A stretch of 64,000 bases of DNA, from the NCBI GenBank assembly GCA_027923505.1, contig BROI01000002.1:496001-560000 (forward strand). Direction: 5' to 3'. Shown in pieces: positions 1 to 10,048 of the stretch; position 1 is the first letter of the stretch, and each line of letters begins with the position of its first letter. The position numbers and the translations under genes are program-made. Below the pieces are notes generated by a model. It had not been told where the DNA came from and did not search any database. It saw only the letters and a list, made by a program, of their open reading frames with translations. The stretch comes from Mayamaea pseudoterrestris (taxonomy: Eukaryota > Bacillariophyta > Bacillariophyceae > Sellaphorales > Sellaphoraceae).

Positions 1-46
1 GCATCGGTCTCATTTTATCCATCGACGTCGCTGCAAAAATGTGACC

Positions 47-1465
47 ATGGCACAAACTTGCATTCAGCGACTTCCATCTGGAGCAGGCATGAACCATCCT
101 TCGCCAAACGATATTGTCAGTGATGATGAAGGAGAAGAGCTCGTGCTGGTCGCAATGAAAGAAATACATTTAGACAGCCAAAACGGCAACATCAGCGTAA
201 CGAACGCCTCTGAAACTGTCACTGATAATGCGCAGCATTTCGTTCTTCCGCCTTGTCCGGTCACAATCCTCAGCGGCTTTCTCGGCAGCGGCAAGACGAC
301 GCTCATTAGCTACATTTTAAAGTCGCCAGATCATGGGAAACGGATTGCTGTCATTGAGAACGAATTTGGAGACGGCCTCGACGTTGAATCCATGATTGCG
401 CGCGATGGTTCGCAAAACAATGCCAGTCTTCAGGAACTGATCGAGTTACCAAATGGATGCGTTTGCTGCACTGTCAAGGATTCTTTGGTGTCTTGTCTTG
501 AAAATTTGATTACGAAACGCAAGGATCTGGATTATATTCTAATTGAATGTTCCGGAATGGCGAATCCCGGTCCGATCGCGAGCTTGTTTTGGTTGGATGA
601 TGCTCTCGAGTCAAGGCTGCGCCTGGACGGCATTGTCACCTTGGTGGACGCCAAGCATATAAAGCAGCAGTTACAAGAAACGGAGGAAGCGGCGCAGCAA
701 ATTGCGTTTGCGGATCGAGTGCTTCTGAACAAGACGGATCTTGTCGAGTCGACGAGTGAGGTGCGAGTCGCGATTGAAAAAATACACCCCACAGCTAACA
801 TAAAAGAGACGACTTATTCGCAGGTCCCAGATCTTGACTGGATATTGGACGCCAACTGCTACTCGGCGGATCGTTTGGAGGAACTGGAGCGTGCATCCGG
901 TGCGTTGCATGCAGGTCAACATCATGGCAGCAATGGGCACCATCACTCGCATGACCACGATGATGCAGCTTGTAGCATTTGCATGACACATGGCCATCGA
1001 CATACATCCGATATATCAACCATATCGCTGGTAGAGTCTGGAACCATTGTTTTGATACGCCTTGACCGGTGGCTGGGCTCGATTCTTTGGCCCAATCAGG
1101 ATGAGCAAGTAAGCAGCTCGGATGATGGTTCCAAAGGCAAGTATTCCTCTAATACTAGCCAGCAAGTCTCAGCGCATTTCAAACAAACAGGTCCACAAAT
1201 CTATCGCATCAAGGGTATACTATCTGTCAAGCACTGTCACGGCTACGATCACGAAGATGAAAGTTCCGAGTACATTGATGCGGCAACTGGAATCGATTCG
1301 AGGCGACACATTGTCCAAGCCGTGCATGACTTGTGGGAAGTTCGTCCAGCAAGTGATGCTTTGCAATGGAGCAAAAACGAGGAACGAGTCTGCAAGCTTG
1401 TCGTGATTGGGAAGCGCTTGGAGAAGGAGAACTTGCGGAAAGGGTTTCGAGCGTGCTTTGATTAA
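47..1465 (+). CDS. ZNG1: ZNG1/CobW-type GTP-dependent zinc metallochaperone (left copy)
   Basis: This is a single-exon gene of 472 residues, COG0523 family (human CBWD/ZNG1), GTPases that hand zinc to client metalloenzymes such as methionine aminopeptidase. Visible motifs are the P-loop GFLGSGKTT (about 77-85), the metal-binding GCVCC (137-141), and the G4 motif NKTD (228-231). A His-rich loop (about 288-320, with HHH and HDHDD) follows, then a CobW C-terminal domain. The start is placed at the ATG in the strong context gaccATGg; the codon two triplets upstream is GTG. The acidic N-terminus (SDDEGEELVLV) loosely recalls the client-docking motif of animal and fungal ZNG1 but lacks its Cys. It is convergent with the GNAT gene. 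Family call is firm; the client is inferred. Confidence 0.9.
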   Translation: MAQTCIQRLPSGAGMNHPSPNDIVSDDEGEELVLVAMKEIHLDSQNGNISVTNASETVTDNAQHFVLPPCPVTILSGFLGSGKTTLISYILKSPDHGKRIAVIENEFGDGLDVESMIARDGSQNNASLQELIELPNGCVCCTVKDSLVSCLENLITKRKDLDYILIECSGMANPGPIASLFWLDDALESRLRLDGIVTLVDAKHIKQQLQETEEAAQQIAFADRVLLNKTDLVESTSEVRVAIEKIHPTANIKETTYSQVPDLDWILDANCYSADRLEELERASGALHAGQHHGSNGHHHSHDHDDAACSICMTHGHRHTSDISTISLVESGTIVLIRLDRWLGSILWPNQDEQVSSSDDGSKGKYSSNTSQQVSAHFKQTGPQIYRIKGILSVKHCHGYDHEDESSEYIDAATGIDSRRHIVQAVHDLWEVRPASDALQWSKNEERVCKLVVIGKRLEKENLRKGFRACFD

Positions 1466-1687
1466 CTTTTACTGTGGACAATAAATTATCAGACGATCGG
1501 ACAAACAACATCATGACTACATGGCAACAGTTGGACTGTATTTAATGCAGAGTTTCAGCAGCAGCGGGTGAAACTCCTCAACAGATTTGTTTAAAGTGAC
1601 GATTAAGAAGTGTTTATATTTATACTTCTAGCTTGCCCAAGCATATTCTGTGGCGGCGAGACAACTGCACGTTACTTTTTGCACTCA

Positions 1688-2752
1688 TCAATGGTTTAAT
1701 TTCTTTACATAGTAGCTAATGTTAGCCGAGTTTCCCGCCCAGAATGGCCGCCAGCGAAATCCAGCATCCTTGTATCCCAGGCTTGCGTAAAGTTTCACAG
1801 CCGCCTCATTGTCCGGATCAACGTGAAGGTAAAGCCGGGATGCCTTCCAACGCGTCGCTGCAATGGACTCGACACACTGTACCAGCGCTCGACCAATACC
1901 CTTTCCGCGAATCGTTTCGTCCACGGCAAGGTTGCTCAAGTAAGGTTGCAAAATGTCATTTTGATGCGAGTCACGGCCTATTCCAAACGTTTTTGCAAGC
2001 CGACGTTCCAAAGCGTCAAGCCATGGCAGTGAAAAAGGAATCTTGGCATCGCATACCTGCAGCTGCAGTTCAACCGTTCCAATCACATCCATATCCTGCC
2101 ATTCGCCACTGCTTGCTTGAATTGCGAGTGGCTCCTTCGTCCGCCCAAGTACCAGGACAATGGCATAACTCGCTGCTGCTTTTACTTGATCGGCCGCGGG
2201 CGTCCCTTCAAGTCTTGGCGGTGGCGACAAGCCAATTGTTTGTGTTGATGGTGATTGCGGTGTTTGTTGTTTGTCAAGGTGCAATCGCCCACTCAACCTT
2301 TGTCGCAGGCCAGCCAATACTTCGGCAAACGCCACCAATGCAGAGTAGCCATTGACGGCATCCACGGCGGGTTGCAGCAGCATTCGTTCAATTGAAGTTG
2401 AGCTCCATGCAGCTTGACTGACGCGAATCACTTCCGCCCCAAAGGTTGACACGACAAACCGAGCAACATTTGGCAAGTCCTTCTCCTCGGCCAAACCCAG
2501 TTGGTAGACGATTCCATCCTCGGCACAGTAGCAGCCATTCTCGTCAAATACACTTAATGTTCGACTTGTAGAGTTTATAGCTGTATCTTGGCCTTCTACG
2601 AGAGTAAATTCGTTGAGGAAGTTGCTGATTGGAATGAGCGGCAGAGTAATCCTCGTTGCCGGCTTGGTCGCTGGAGAAATGCTTCGTTGTAAGGCTAGAT
2701 GGCTCGATAGAAAGCAAACCAGTAGGTCGATTAGCAACCTGTCATGTCTCAT
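1688..2752 (-). CDS. GNAT-family N-acetyltransferase with signal-like N-terminus (left copy)
   Basis: This is a single-exon gene of 354 residues. The C-terminal third holds the GNAT fold: acetyl-CoA-binding motif A, RGKGIGRAL (about residue 282 on), preceded by the beta-strand NLAVDETI and followed by YLHVDPDNEAAVKLYASLGY, typical of motif B. The first 22 residues are hydrophobic (LLIDLLVCFLSSHLAL), so the protein probably enters the secretory route or a complex plastid. No clear ASAFAP-type Phe follows. The middle (about residues 150-200) is low complexity. The substrate (protein N-terminus, lysine or small molecule) cannot be told. It is transcribed toward ZNG1, and its 5' end faces the bS18m gene 320 bases away. 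Confidence 0.8.
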   Translation of the reverse strand: MRHDRLLIDLLVCFLSSHLALQRSISPATKPATRITLPLIPISNFLNEFTLVEGQDTAINSTSRTLSVFDENGCYCAEDGIVYQLGLAEEKDLPNVARFVVSTFGAEVIRVSQAAWSSTSIERMLLQPAVDAVNGYSALVAFAEVLAGLRQRLSGRLHLDKQQTPQSPSTQTIGLSPPPRLEGTPAADQVKAAASYAIVLVLGRTKEPLAIQASSGEWQDMDVIGTVELQLQVCDAKIPFSLPWLDALERRLAKTFGIGRDSHQNDILQPYLSNLAVDETIRGKGIGRALVQCVESIAATRWKASRLYLHVDPDNEAAVKLYASLGYKDAGFRWRPFWAGNSANISYYVKKLNH

Positions 2753-3072
2753 ACTGTGTACAATTTACACAAACTTGTTTGCCTCACTTGCGCGAAAGAG
2801 CTGATGGTTCATCGCATTGATCATGGTCAACAATCGCTCTCCGGTTCATCCTTCACATCACTGTGACGTAGAAAGTGCCTTCCAAGAACTTTGAAATTTC
2901 AGTTTCTCGTTTACTGTGAAGCAAACTGTGTTATTTAAGAACTTTGATACTGTTTCTACCATAGCCCCTGTCAGAACCGCTGCGATACCGGTCGATGGAC
3001 GACAACCGCACACATCAACGCGCTGACTGCATTGCGGGATCTCGGCTCCATTGCGACGAAACAATTGAAGGA

Positions 3073-4344
3073 ATGTCGACTGTTCTGGCTCGATTGCTAC
3101 TGTCGCGCCTCTCATTGACATCCCGGCGATGCGGGGGTATTACGGCGCCAATAAGATTCACTGAAACACAATGGTGGCAGCATAGTCATGCAGCAACAAC
3201 GAACGTTCGCTTCTTTGGACGAGACAAGGATACGCACGACGTTGATGACTTGTTTGTCTCGCCGGAGGACCAGGATGGAGACCCTGATGCCATAGTGATT
3301 CCGCCGGAATTGTCGAGCAAGCCGAGTCTATCGATCGTTCCAGATATTGAGGAAGATCCGTTTGGCGTTCACTTTGACGATGGTCCAGAGCAAGGCAAGG
3401 TTGGAAAGACGCTTCCGCCGCGTTATAAGCGCGACGCAACGACTGGTCGATTGACGGGTGACATTGAAAAGGAATTGACAGAGGAGGAGAAGCGAATCCT
3501 CAAGGCTGATTTGCTGGAAAAGGATCAGATACTCCTTGATCGCATGGAGCAACATTGGAAACAGCAAGGCACCGACGAGAGCGGCATGCCCAAGGAACTG
3601 TTTGCCATGGGCCGACGGGTCCGCGATGCGGAGATTGGGCTGAACGTTATGGGTCGAAGTGTCAAGGCGCAAGCATCCGAGGAGGAGCTTGACGATGGCT
3701 CCACTCTTGGCCGGGACGAGTCTGGATTTACGCAAAACCTGACCAAGGAAGAATTTGAATCACTTTCAAAATTTATGGAGAGCCAGTTTGACACGGAAAT
3801 ATCCGAGGATGACATTCCGGTTCAAGCTAGTCAGAAACGTTCTGCTGCGGCGCCGCAGCAGCAGCAGCAAGACGAAGAGACCGTGGATCCAGATGAGCTT
3901 GCCCTGTCGCTAAAATGGCTGTCTACTCGAGCGCGGCGCGAAATGGACGACTCGCTCGATGATAACCCATACTCCGACTTGATGCCTGGTGATTTAAGTC
4001 CAACGAGACTTGTCAATCGCAAGCGGGCCAAGCCGGTGCCAACCAAGTTACTGCATCACAACAATATTGAGCTGCTGAGGCGTTTCCTGACCCCGACGGG
4101 GCAAGTTATGAATCGTGTCCAGACTCGATTGGGAGCTAGAGATCAACGGCGCGTCGCCAAACTGATCAAACGATCCAGAGCGCTTGGTCTGTTGCCGTAT
4201 GCGGGACAAATCAAGGTGGAAACCCATGGCTGGAAGCATGCGTCCGACATTCACGAGGACCGACCGTGGGAGAAGGAGCTTGTACGTCGAGGCTTGGTCA
4301 TTAAACGGACGCGAGACACAGTCGATAGTAGTGACATTAAGTAA
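3073..4344 (+). CDS. Mitochondrial small-subunit ribosomal protein bS18m (left copy)
   Basis: The protein has 423 residues from the ATG at 3073. An upstream in-frame ATG at 2995 would add 26 residues, but 3073 gives a better presequence (MSTVLARLLLSRLSLTSRR, basic and amphipathic). The bS18 domain is near the C-terminus (about 319-375), with LLRRFLTPTGQVMNR and RRVAKLIKRSRALGLLPY, the pattern by which S18 binds 16S-type rRNA. The protein is about four times longer than bacterial S18. The extension is charged and includes a five-Gln run (CAG repeat near 3856). A role in the mitochondrial small ribosomal subunit is inferred from the domain plus presequence. Confidence 0.85.
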   Translation: MSTVLARLLLSRLSLTSRRCGGITAPIRFTETQWWQHSHAATTNVRFFGRDKDTHDVDDLFVSPEDQDGDPDAIVIPPELSSKPSLSIVPDIEEDPFGVHFDDGPEQGKVGKTLPPRYKRDATTGRLTGDIEKELTEEEKRILKADLLEKDQILLDRMEQHWKQQGTDESGMPKELFAMGRRVRDAEIGLNVMGRSVKAQASEEELDDGSTLGRDESGFTQNLTKEEFESLSKFMESQFDTEISEDDIPVQASQKRSAAAPQQQQQDEETVDPDELALSLKWLSTRARREMDDSLDDNPYSDLMPGDLSPTRLVNRKRAKPVPTKLLHHNNIELLRRFLTPTGQVMNRVQTRLGARDQRRVAKLIKRSRALGLLPYAGQIKVETHGWKHASDIHEDRPWEKELVRRGLVIKRTRDTVDSSDIK

Positions 4345-4448
4345 GATGCATACGGTTATGTCGTCTCTTTTGCCTATGTTACTGGACGTCGTCACTAGGC
4401 TCAGAGCTGAATCGGACTACCTACCGGATAGGCAGACGCGCCGTCGGT

Positions 4449-5962
4449 TTAGACTGCAGCGGTCTGGCCGACTGGAAACTCATCATCATCAAGGATGACT
4501 GGCTGGTTAAGACTTGTGATAGGCGAAGATGAAGCAAAGTAATCTTCGAGCGAGAATGTTTCTGGAGCAAATGGATTTGGAGTAAACGCACAGAGGGAGC
4601 TGGCGGGAGTTTCGTAGAGATCTTTTCGTGAATCCACTTCCTGCGCGATTGCAGCCGAATTATATCCCGCTCCAATGTCGTTCGTTGAGTATCCCGCTGG
4701 CGTGTACAACACATCCAACACTGCGGTATGAGTATCATTGGCGGGAGTATAGTGACATTTCTGCGATTCAGTGCTCGGCGACATGGGCATTTGAAGTAAC
4801 TCTTCCATGGTCAAGTTATACGAGAGCGGAAAGAAGCGGTTTTTACCAAAGATTCTTGAGGCATGTGCTGCAAGAGGCTCACTTCGATGATTGCTGCGAA
4901 GCTTGACAGTGCCCTTCTCGAACGGTGGCGAAAAAACTGGTGTTATCGTCTTTCTTTTCAGATAGTTCGCAGGGACTTGGAGCAAGGCAACTTCAGCAAG
5001 AGTCGAGTTGCGGAGAAACTTTCCTGGCGATTTATGTCGGGCGATCTTGGTGATTAGTGGATAATTGGTACGGCAACGTTGAATCCAAGGTTCATCGGGG
5101 TTGGTGTAGAGACGCTTGATTGTGAATCCGAGAGCATTCAGCAGACGATGGAAGGAGCGGAACTGAACTGGAAAGCCATATGCCTTCATAATTTTCGCAA
5201 ATTGGACCTTGGTTTTTGTGTGATCAGTAACCAAAAATGCATCGCCATCATCCGTCCATTGCATTATTTCAGGCTGGGCGACTGACATGTCCGTCACCAT
5301 GCGCCATAGTCGAACCCCAGTAGGCATCACCTCATTATCAAATACATCACTTGTCGTACAGGGTGTCACGACTCCATTCTTGCGACTTGGTGCACGAGGC
5401 AACTGGGCATGCTCCTGTTCAACATTCTCTTTCGCATTGGCGGCGAAGTGTTCAAGACAGTTGAGCAGTGACGGCGACATGACTGCCGAGAGCGGCGTCA
5501 ATTGAGTAGAGCTATCGAGCTTCCATGACAATGGCGTGAGCGAATTAGGATCACGATTGGAAAGTGTGTCATTTGGCCCTGATCTTTTGGTAATGGCTCG
5601 CCGAGCAGGTGTGTTCACGACGAACGAGTCGATCGCCGCATGCACCTGCGGGGAATAGTTGCGGAAGCACAAACTCTTGTTAGTTGATTCAAATGACGCT
5701 CATCCAACGCACATATTCCTAGTAGCTGTCGACTCACTGGATTCATTCCGGATCCGACGGGTGGCAAGTTCTCGAGACAAGCCGTCCAATTGCCGGTGTC
5801 ATTTTCGGTCATGCGGCCAGGTGACGACGCGATAAAAGGGAACACCCCTGTCGACCATGCTGCATTCGGAGGGCTCGGAGACTTACTTGGAGTAGCAATC
5901 TTCATTCTGTGTTGGATAGAGAGTGTCATTGTGTCAGATGATGAGTTTGCGAATGCAGCCAT
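4449..5962 (-). CDS. Divergent HSF-type transcription factor, two exons (left copy)
   Basis: Exon 1 is 5738-5962 and exon 2 is 4449-5645. They are joined across a 92-nt intron (5646-5737) with donor GTGAGT, branch CTAAC and acceptor CCCCGCAG; the phase fits and gives 473 residues. The heat-shock-factor-like winged helix is at about 182-285: a tryptophan-rich start (LWRMV), QWTDDGDAFLV, then FRSFHRLLNALGF, which matches the HSF recognition helix pattern FSSFVRQLNTYGF, and a downstream W and basic segment. No coiled-coil HR-A/B repeat is evident. Such single-domain HSFs are expanded in diatoms. A CAG/GTACGT donor near 6008 suggests a 5'UTR intron, which I could not close. Confident as HSF-like; targets unknown. 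Confidence 0.75.
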
Positions 5963-6265
5963 CACGAAAGCATGATGGATCTTCTCGCAGCTTTTCGTCG
6001 CGACGTACCTGACGGTCCAAATCCGAAAATATCGTTCCAAATTTGTCGTATTATTCACTCTGCTATATCGGAGATATTTAGCTTGCTAATTGACCGAAGT
6101 GGGAGGAGGAACAATCTATAAATCAACGCCCAGATGCACCATGGTCGGATTGTCATTTATTTTTGCATCGGATCGGCGCGGGACCCAGCTGTTTCGCATG
6201 GGTAACGGTAGGACATATTTTGACGTCATCAAGCGCGCGACGAAAGGTCTGCTTTCATTTCGACC
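5963..6265. promoter_or_regulatory. Divergent promoter of HSF-like and ARP1 genes (left copy)
   Basis: About 300 bases separate the start codons of two divergent genes. A TATA-like ctataaat lies at about 6116-6123 for the plus-strand ARP1 gene. A strong splice donor (minus strand, near 6008) suggests a 5'UTR intron of the HSF-like gene. An ACGTCA/TGACGT motif occurs near 6220-6226 (tgacgtca), the core of bZIP/CRE sites. The same sequence recurs at 25802-26104. Confidence 0.45.
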
Positions 6266-7650
6266 ATGAGCGGTGCCGCTGAACAGCACGCTCAAGGCGG
6301 CTCATTGCTGCTGAACCAGCCTGTCATCTTTGACAATGGGAGTTCAACCATCAAAGCTGGGTTTGCTGGTTCGTCCAAGCCAAAGGTAGGGAAACTGTAG
6401 GCAAATGCAGAAATGATGGCGACTTTTCTGTGCTTCGAGCCTTCGAATGAAGTACAGCTTTGTTTAAATTTCAGTTCTTTATAGAGTATCTGCTCATTTA
6501 TCGTCTTATTCAATTACCAGGTTGTCCTTGGAACCAAGGTGGGTCGCTCCAAGCATTTGCGCATCATGCCTGGCGGTGCGCTAGAGCAGGAAGGCTCGTC
6601 CATCTACGTTGGACAGAAGCTTGACGAACACCGGGGTGCTTTCCTACTCGAATACCCAATGGACAAGGGAGCTGTTCTTGATAGCGGATGGGACGCAATG
6701 GAGGCTCTTTGGGAGGTAAGCTTCGAGAGTATGCTTGGTATTGCTTATTCAGGCAGGCTCGTGTTCACTTTGTCCTTCTTAATCCTTCATAGCATGTCTA
6801 TTCGAAACATTGTCTCAACGCCAAACAAGAGGAGCATCCAATCTTGATGACGGAAGCTCCACTCAATCCACGTCGCAATAGGGACAGGACAGCGGAAATT
6901 ATGTTTGAGACGATTCGTGCTCCAGCGCTCTACTTTACGCCTCCTTCAGTCCTTTCCTTGTATGCATCGGGCCGCACCACCGGAGTGGTTTTGGATGTAG
7001 GAGACACTGTCGCACATGCCGTGCCTGTCTATGAGGGCTTCGCACTGCAGCATTCTATATCACGCAGCGACATTGCTGGTCGAGACGTGACGCGAGAGTT
7101 GCAGCTGCAGTTGCGCAAGGCAGGGCTTACTTTTACAACAACTGCCGAAGCTGACTTGGCCAGAATTATCAAGGAGGAGACATGCTTTTTGACCCCGACA
7201 CCCACGGATGAAGGCACTGAAAAGGAATCCAAAATACAATACCAGCTTCCTGATGGTTTGGTTGTGAATCTTAGCTCAGAGAGACACTCGGCACCGAGTT
7301 TGCTGTTCGATCCGTCGATTATTGGATCCGAAGAACCTGGCGCTTCAGACATTCTTGTCAACTCAATTATGAAGAGTGACATTGATCTTCGAGCAAAGCT
7401 CTACTCTCAGATCGTTTTGGCTGGAGGCTCGACGCTCACGCCACGCTTTGGAGATCGTTTGCTGTACGATCTACGAGTCCGTTCGCCAGCCCACACTCGC
7501 ATACGAATCTCCGCACCGCCAGAACGATTGTATTCCTGTTACGTTGGAGGGTCTATCCTTGCGAGTCTGGCGACATTCAAGTGTATGTGGGTGTCAAGGG
7601 AAGAGTATGAGGAGCATGGAAGCAAGATTCTGCACCGTAAGGATTTCTAA
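6266..7650 (+). CDS. ARP1: Actin-related protein ARP1 (centractin), three exons (left copy)
   Basis: Exons are 6266-6385, 6521-6715 and 6793-7650, all phase 0, giving 390 residues (human ACTR1A has 376). The protein follows centractin throughout: NQPVIFDNGSSTIKAGFAG, EHPILMTEAPLNPR, FETIRAPALYF, SLYASGRTTGVVLDVGD, AVPVYEGFALQHSI, LAGGSTLTPRFGDRLL, RISAPPERLYS and the C-terminal HRKDF (HRKTF in human). These blocks cover the nucleotide-binding phosphate loops and hinge. ARP1 forms the short filament of dynactin, the dynein activator on microtubules. The intron ends are gtaggg/ccag and gtaagc/atag. It is convergent with the kinase gene, only 77 bases away. Confidence 0.9.
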
Positions 7651-7727
7651 TAATTAAGCTTTGTCCAGTCAGTTCTCTCATACCATCTACTTTAATTAAA
7701 AATAGATTTGTTATTGACATAAATCAG

Positions 7728-8673
7728 TTATCGTACACCTTTTAACCAGTCCGATTGAAACGCGCTAAGCGCAGTTGCCCTCTTCTCCGGATCAAAATCA
7801 AGCAAGGTCACCACGAAATCATTGACCGCGACAGCCTCTTCTCTAGGGAAGTGGTACTTTTCCATAAGAACTTCTTGCATGGGCCAAAACTTGAGCTGTT
7901 TGATTCGTTTCAAATTTCCTTTCTTGTCAAAAAAGGTCTTTGCGTACTTGCCCTCCAAAGCGAGACGCTTCGGCATCTTGCCCAGCAGCTCCTGAAACAT
8001 GGCGAGATGATCTTCGTCTCGGTCATAATCTTCCCCGGCGCGAGGATCAAATAGAAGGTCTCCCGTCAGCAACTCAAAAATCATGCAACCAAGCGACCAT
8101 ATATCTGCTGCGGTGTCGTACTTGCTGCCTATGATAACTTCAGGCGCTCGATATTGGCGCGTCTGGATGTCTTCGCTAAAATGACGATGAGTCCAGCAAG
8201 CATTTCCTAAATCAACTATAACAGTCCGACATTTCATCAACATGTCCGTGTTTTTTAGATCAGGCGTTTGGTTGGTCAATCGAGCTGCAGAGCTAGCCGA
8301 AGTGTCTCTTGATGAGGGTGCAGTGGATGGTTCGTTCTCCGTCAGTGCCTTCTTCACCCCTTCGTAAAAACCGGCTCCGACATCCGAGAAAGAGCGCCTT
8401 GTTGCTCGTTCGTCGTCTGACGCAACCAAGGTGGCAATGTCGGTAGTTGGCTCCAAGCCAGTTAGCGCTTTTACTCGGTCATGAAGCGAGTTACGGGCTT
8501 GCCACCATCCTTGCACTTTCTCGCACGTCAACTCCAACAGCGGTTGAGCAACTTCAGTAGTGAGATCCGGTGAGTAGCAATCAAGCAGGCGGAGGTCGTA
8601 GCCAAAGATGGAAGCACCATAGTCACATTGGTCCATGTCCACAGGTTTTATTCTCATAACCATCGGGTGGTCA
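7728..8673 (-). pseudogene. SRPK kinase fragment, 5'-truncated at the duplication junction
   Basis: This stretch equals the last about 315 codons of the SRPK gene at 27567-31006. It keeps the DLG motif (DLGNACWTHRHF), the APE-like RAPEV and the C-lobe. It lacks the ATP-binding N-lobe, the catalytic HTD loop and most of the spacer, because at 8673 it is cut and fused to Copia-derived sequence. An open frame continues 58 codons antisense through that element, and an internal ATG near 8663 could also start a short product. No kinase activity is possible from this remnant. It is a by-product of the duplication, not an independent gene. Confidence 0.9.
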
Positions 8674-9030
8674 TTCGGTACTTCTTTGTGAAGGATCGCG
8701 TGGCTGCTGGTGAAGTCAACATTGAGCATTGCCCGACCGGAGACATGGTCGCGGATTTCTTTACGAAACCATTGCAGGGAGCCCAGTTTGGAAAGCTCCG
8801 CAACCTGGTTATGAATCTGGCCTCGAGCAGTAAATACTACTCGGACCAAAGGAGTGTGTTGAGCATGGATGAGAACCCAAACCGAAGCGACAGCGGTGAC
8901 GTCACGAAGACGGTCACGTTTAAGTAAGCGCGGTAAGCGGCAACCGAAGGAGTGGATCGAGGACGATCACTTCTTGGAGAAAATAAGTAAAGTGGTTTTA
9001 TTGACTCTGTTCTGCTTAATCATTAGTGTC
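8674..9030 (+). mobile_element. Copia-type LTR retrotransposon remnant (3' portion)
   Basis: Fossil of a Ty1/Copia element. Only the end of the pol region is present, on the plus strand: the RNase H tail with IRYFFVKDRV and HCPTGDMVADFFTKPLQG, the standard Copia C-terminal signature, ending at about 8927. Sequence beyond it probably includes part of the element's 3' end, but no LTR border could be recognised, so the right limit given is a guess. The element is broken; its visible left edge coincides exactly with the duplication junction inside SRPK. The age of the element cannot be judged from this fragment. Confidence 0.85.
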
Positions 9031-9148
9031 GCTTCAAGGGCGCGCAAGATATATTCTAGATCCAACACTTGGAAACACTTCTTGTTCGACGAGACCATGT
9101 CGTACAATATATAAATCACGAGGCAAGTCGATTCGATCTGCTCGAGTC

Positions 9149-9784
9149 ATGAAATCGTCACCAAATGGCTCAACGAAGAAGGATGATTTGTTATCGCCGA
9201 GACGCAGAGTTGCATTCTCGCCTTCGAGCCAGCAACGATGGCGAAGGCCCCTCCTCATCGGCATACTGATCGGAGCTGCCATGACGACGTGCATCCAGTC
9301 CATCATCTGGTCGATTCGACATGCCAATGAATCATCCAAAAGTATGTCTTCCTTGTTGATGGCCTTGGAGGAATCCAAACAAAAACATTTACGGTTGACG
9401 CGACGAGCAGCGGAAGACTCGCCATATCGACGACGCCGACGCGCACTGCCATTGTCACGACACGACGAGAGCGTCAAAAAGATACACACGAAAGCAAACA
9501 ATGCAACATACAATAACGAAACAGTAACAGACGAGTCTGCTCCTGACGACGATGACTTGTTGAAGAAGCTTCGAGCATCATCAGTGCACCTTCAAATACA
9601 ACATGGACGCGTAACCACGTCCTTTCAGCAGCGCATGGCGGCGCACCAGGAACGATTGCGGCTCGTGCGAGAGCAGCAGCAGCGAAACGTTGCGGAAAAC
9701 TACGGCCAAAGTAGTAGTAGTGACCAAGCTATTTTCGTACTGGCGAGCAGAGCAATGGAAGCACTCGTTCGTGTACACAAGTAA
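9149..9784 (+). CDS. Small single-pass membrane protein, unknown function
   Basis: The protein has 211 residues from the ATG at 9149. A TATA-like tatataaat lies about 35 bases upstream. A basic N-terminus (STKKDDLLSPRRR) precedes one hydrophobic segment (PLLIGILIGAAMTTCIQSII, about residues 35-55). After it come a basic stretch (RRRRRAL), an Asn/Thr-rich region and a Gln/Arg-rich, likely coiled-coil tail (QERLRLVREQQQRN). This resembles a type II membrane protein, but I recognise no family. It sits directly behind the Copia remnant, so its promoter region may be partly element-derived. Confidence 0.55.
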   Translation: MKSSPNGSTKKDDLLSPRRRVAFSPSSQQRWRRPLLIGILIGAAMTTCIQSIIWSIRHANESSKSMSSLLMALEESKQKHLRLTRRAAEDSPYRRRRRALPLSRHDESVKKIHTKANNATYNNETVTDESAPDDDDLLKKLRASSVHLQIQHGRVTTSFQQRMAAHQERLRLVREQQQRNVAENYGQSSSSDQAIFVLASRAMEALVRVHK

Positions 9785-10048
9785 AATGGGAGAAAACGCC
9801 ATGCAGAACTTGTGCGTACGAAAGCTTTGACTCAAACGTCGTATTTCCTCAATGCGCCTGCCTCGCCGATGCATGTCCGCAAGATTCACCTTTACTGCTT
9901 AATGGTTTGCGCCTTTGCGGGCTACGGTACGACTGACTGTAAGAATAATTGCTTGTCAAACGCAACATAATATAATTCGTGGTAAAAAAGTGTAGTAAGA
10001 CGTTTCATATCCCATGTGGAGCAAGTGCTTGTATCAATAACATGGCGC

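Larger units (their letters stand above)
1..8673. repeat. Left copy of a near-perfect direct duplication
   Basis: This segment recurs at 19840-28512 with a constant offset of 19,839 bases. All coding sequences, introns and intergenic stretches compared by eye were identical, with no indel. The match is lost at base 8674, inside the SRPK coding region. The left limit cannot be seen because the repeat reaches the first base of the window. It carries complete ZNG1, GNAT, bS18m, HSF-like and ARP1 genes plus a 5'-truncated SRPK. Either the duplication is very recent (or homogenised by gene conversion), or the assembly joined overlapping or allelic contigs. Read depth would separate these. Confidence 0.95.

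Noticed and set aside
5615-5740. Shorter 37-nt intron (donor in ATATGTGCG) or a frameshift in the HSF-like gene
   Set aside because: The 92-nt intron with GTGAGT, CTAAC and CCCCGCAG fits phase and splice signals far better.
8674-8849. Antisense extension of the kinase frame over the Copia fragment as a real exon
   Set aside because: It is the complement of Copia coding DNA, has no kinase or other domain and ends at a chance start codon; the intact gene elsewhere shows what the real upstream sequence is.
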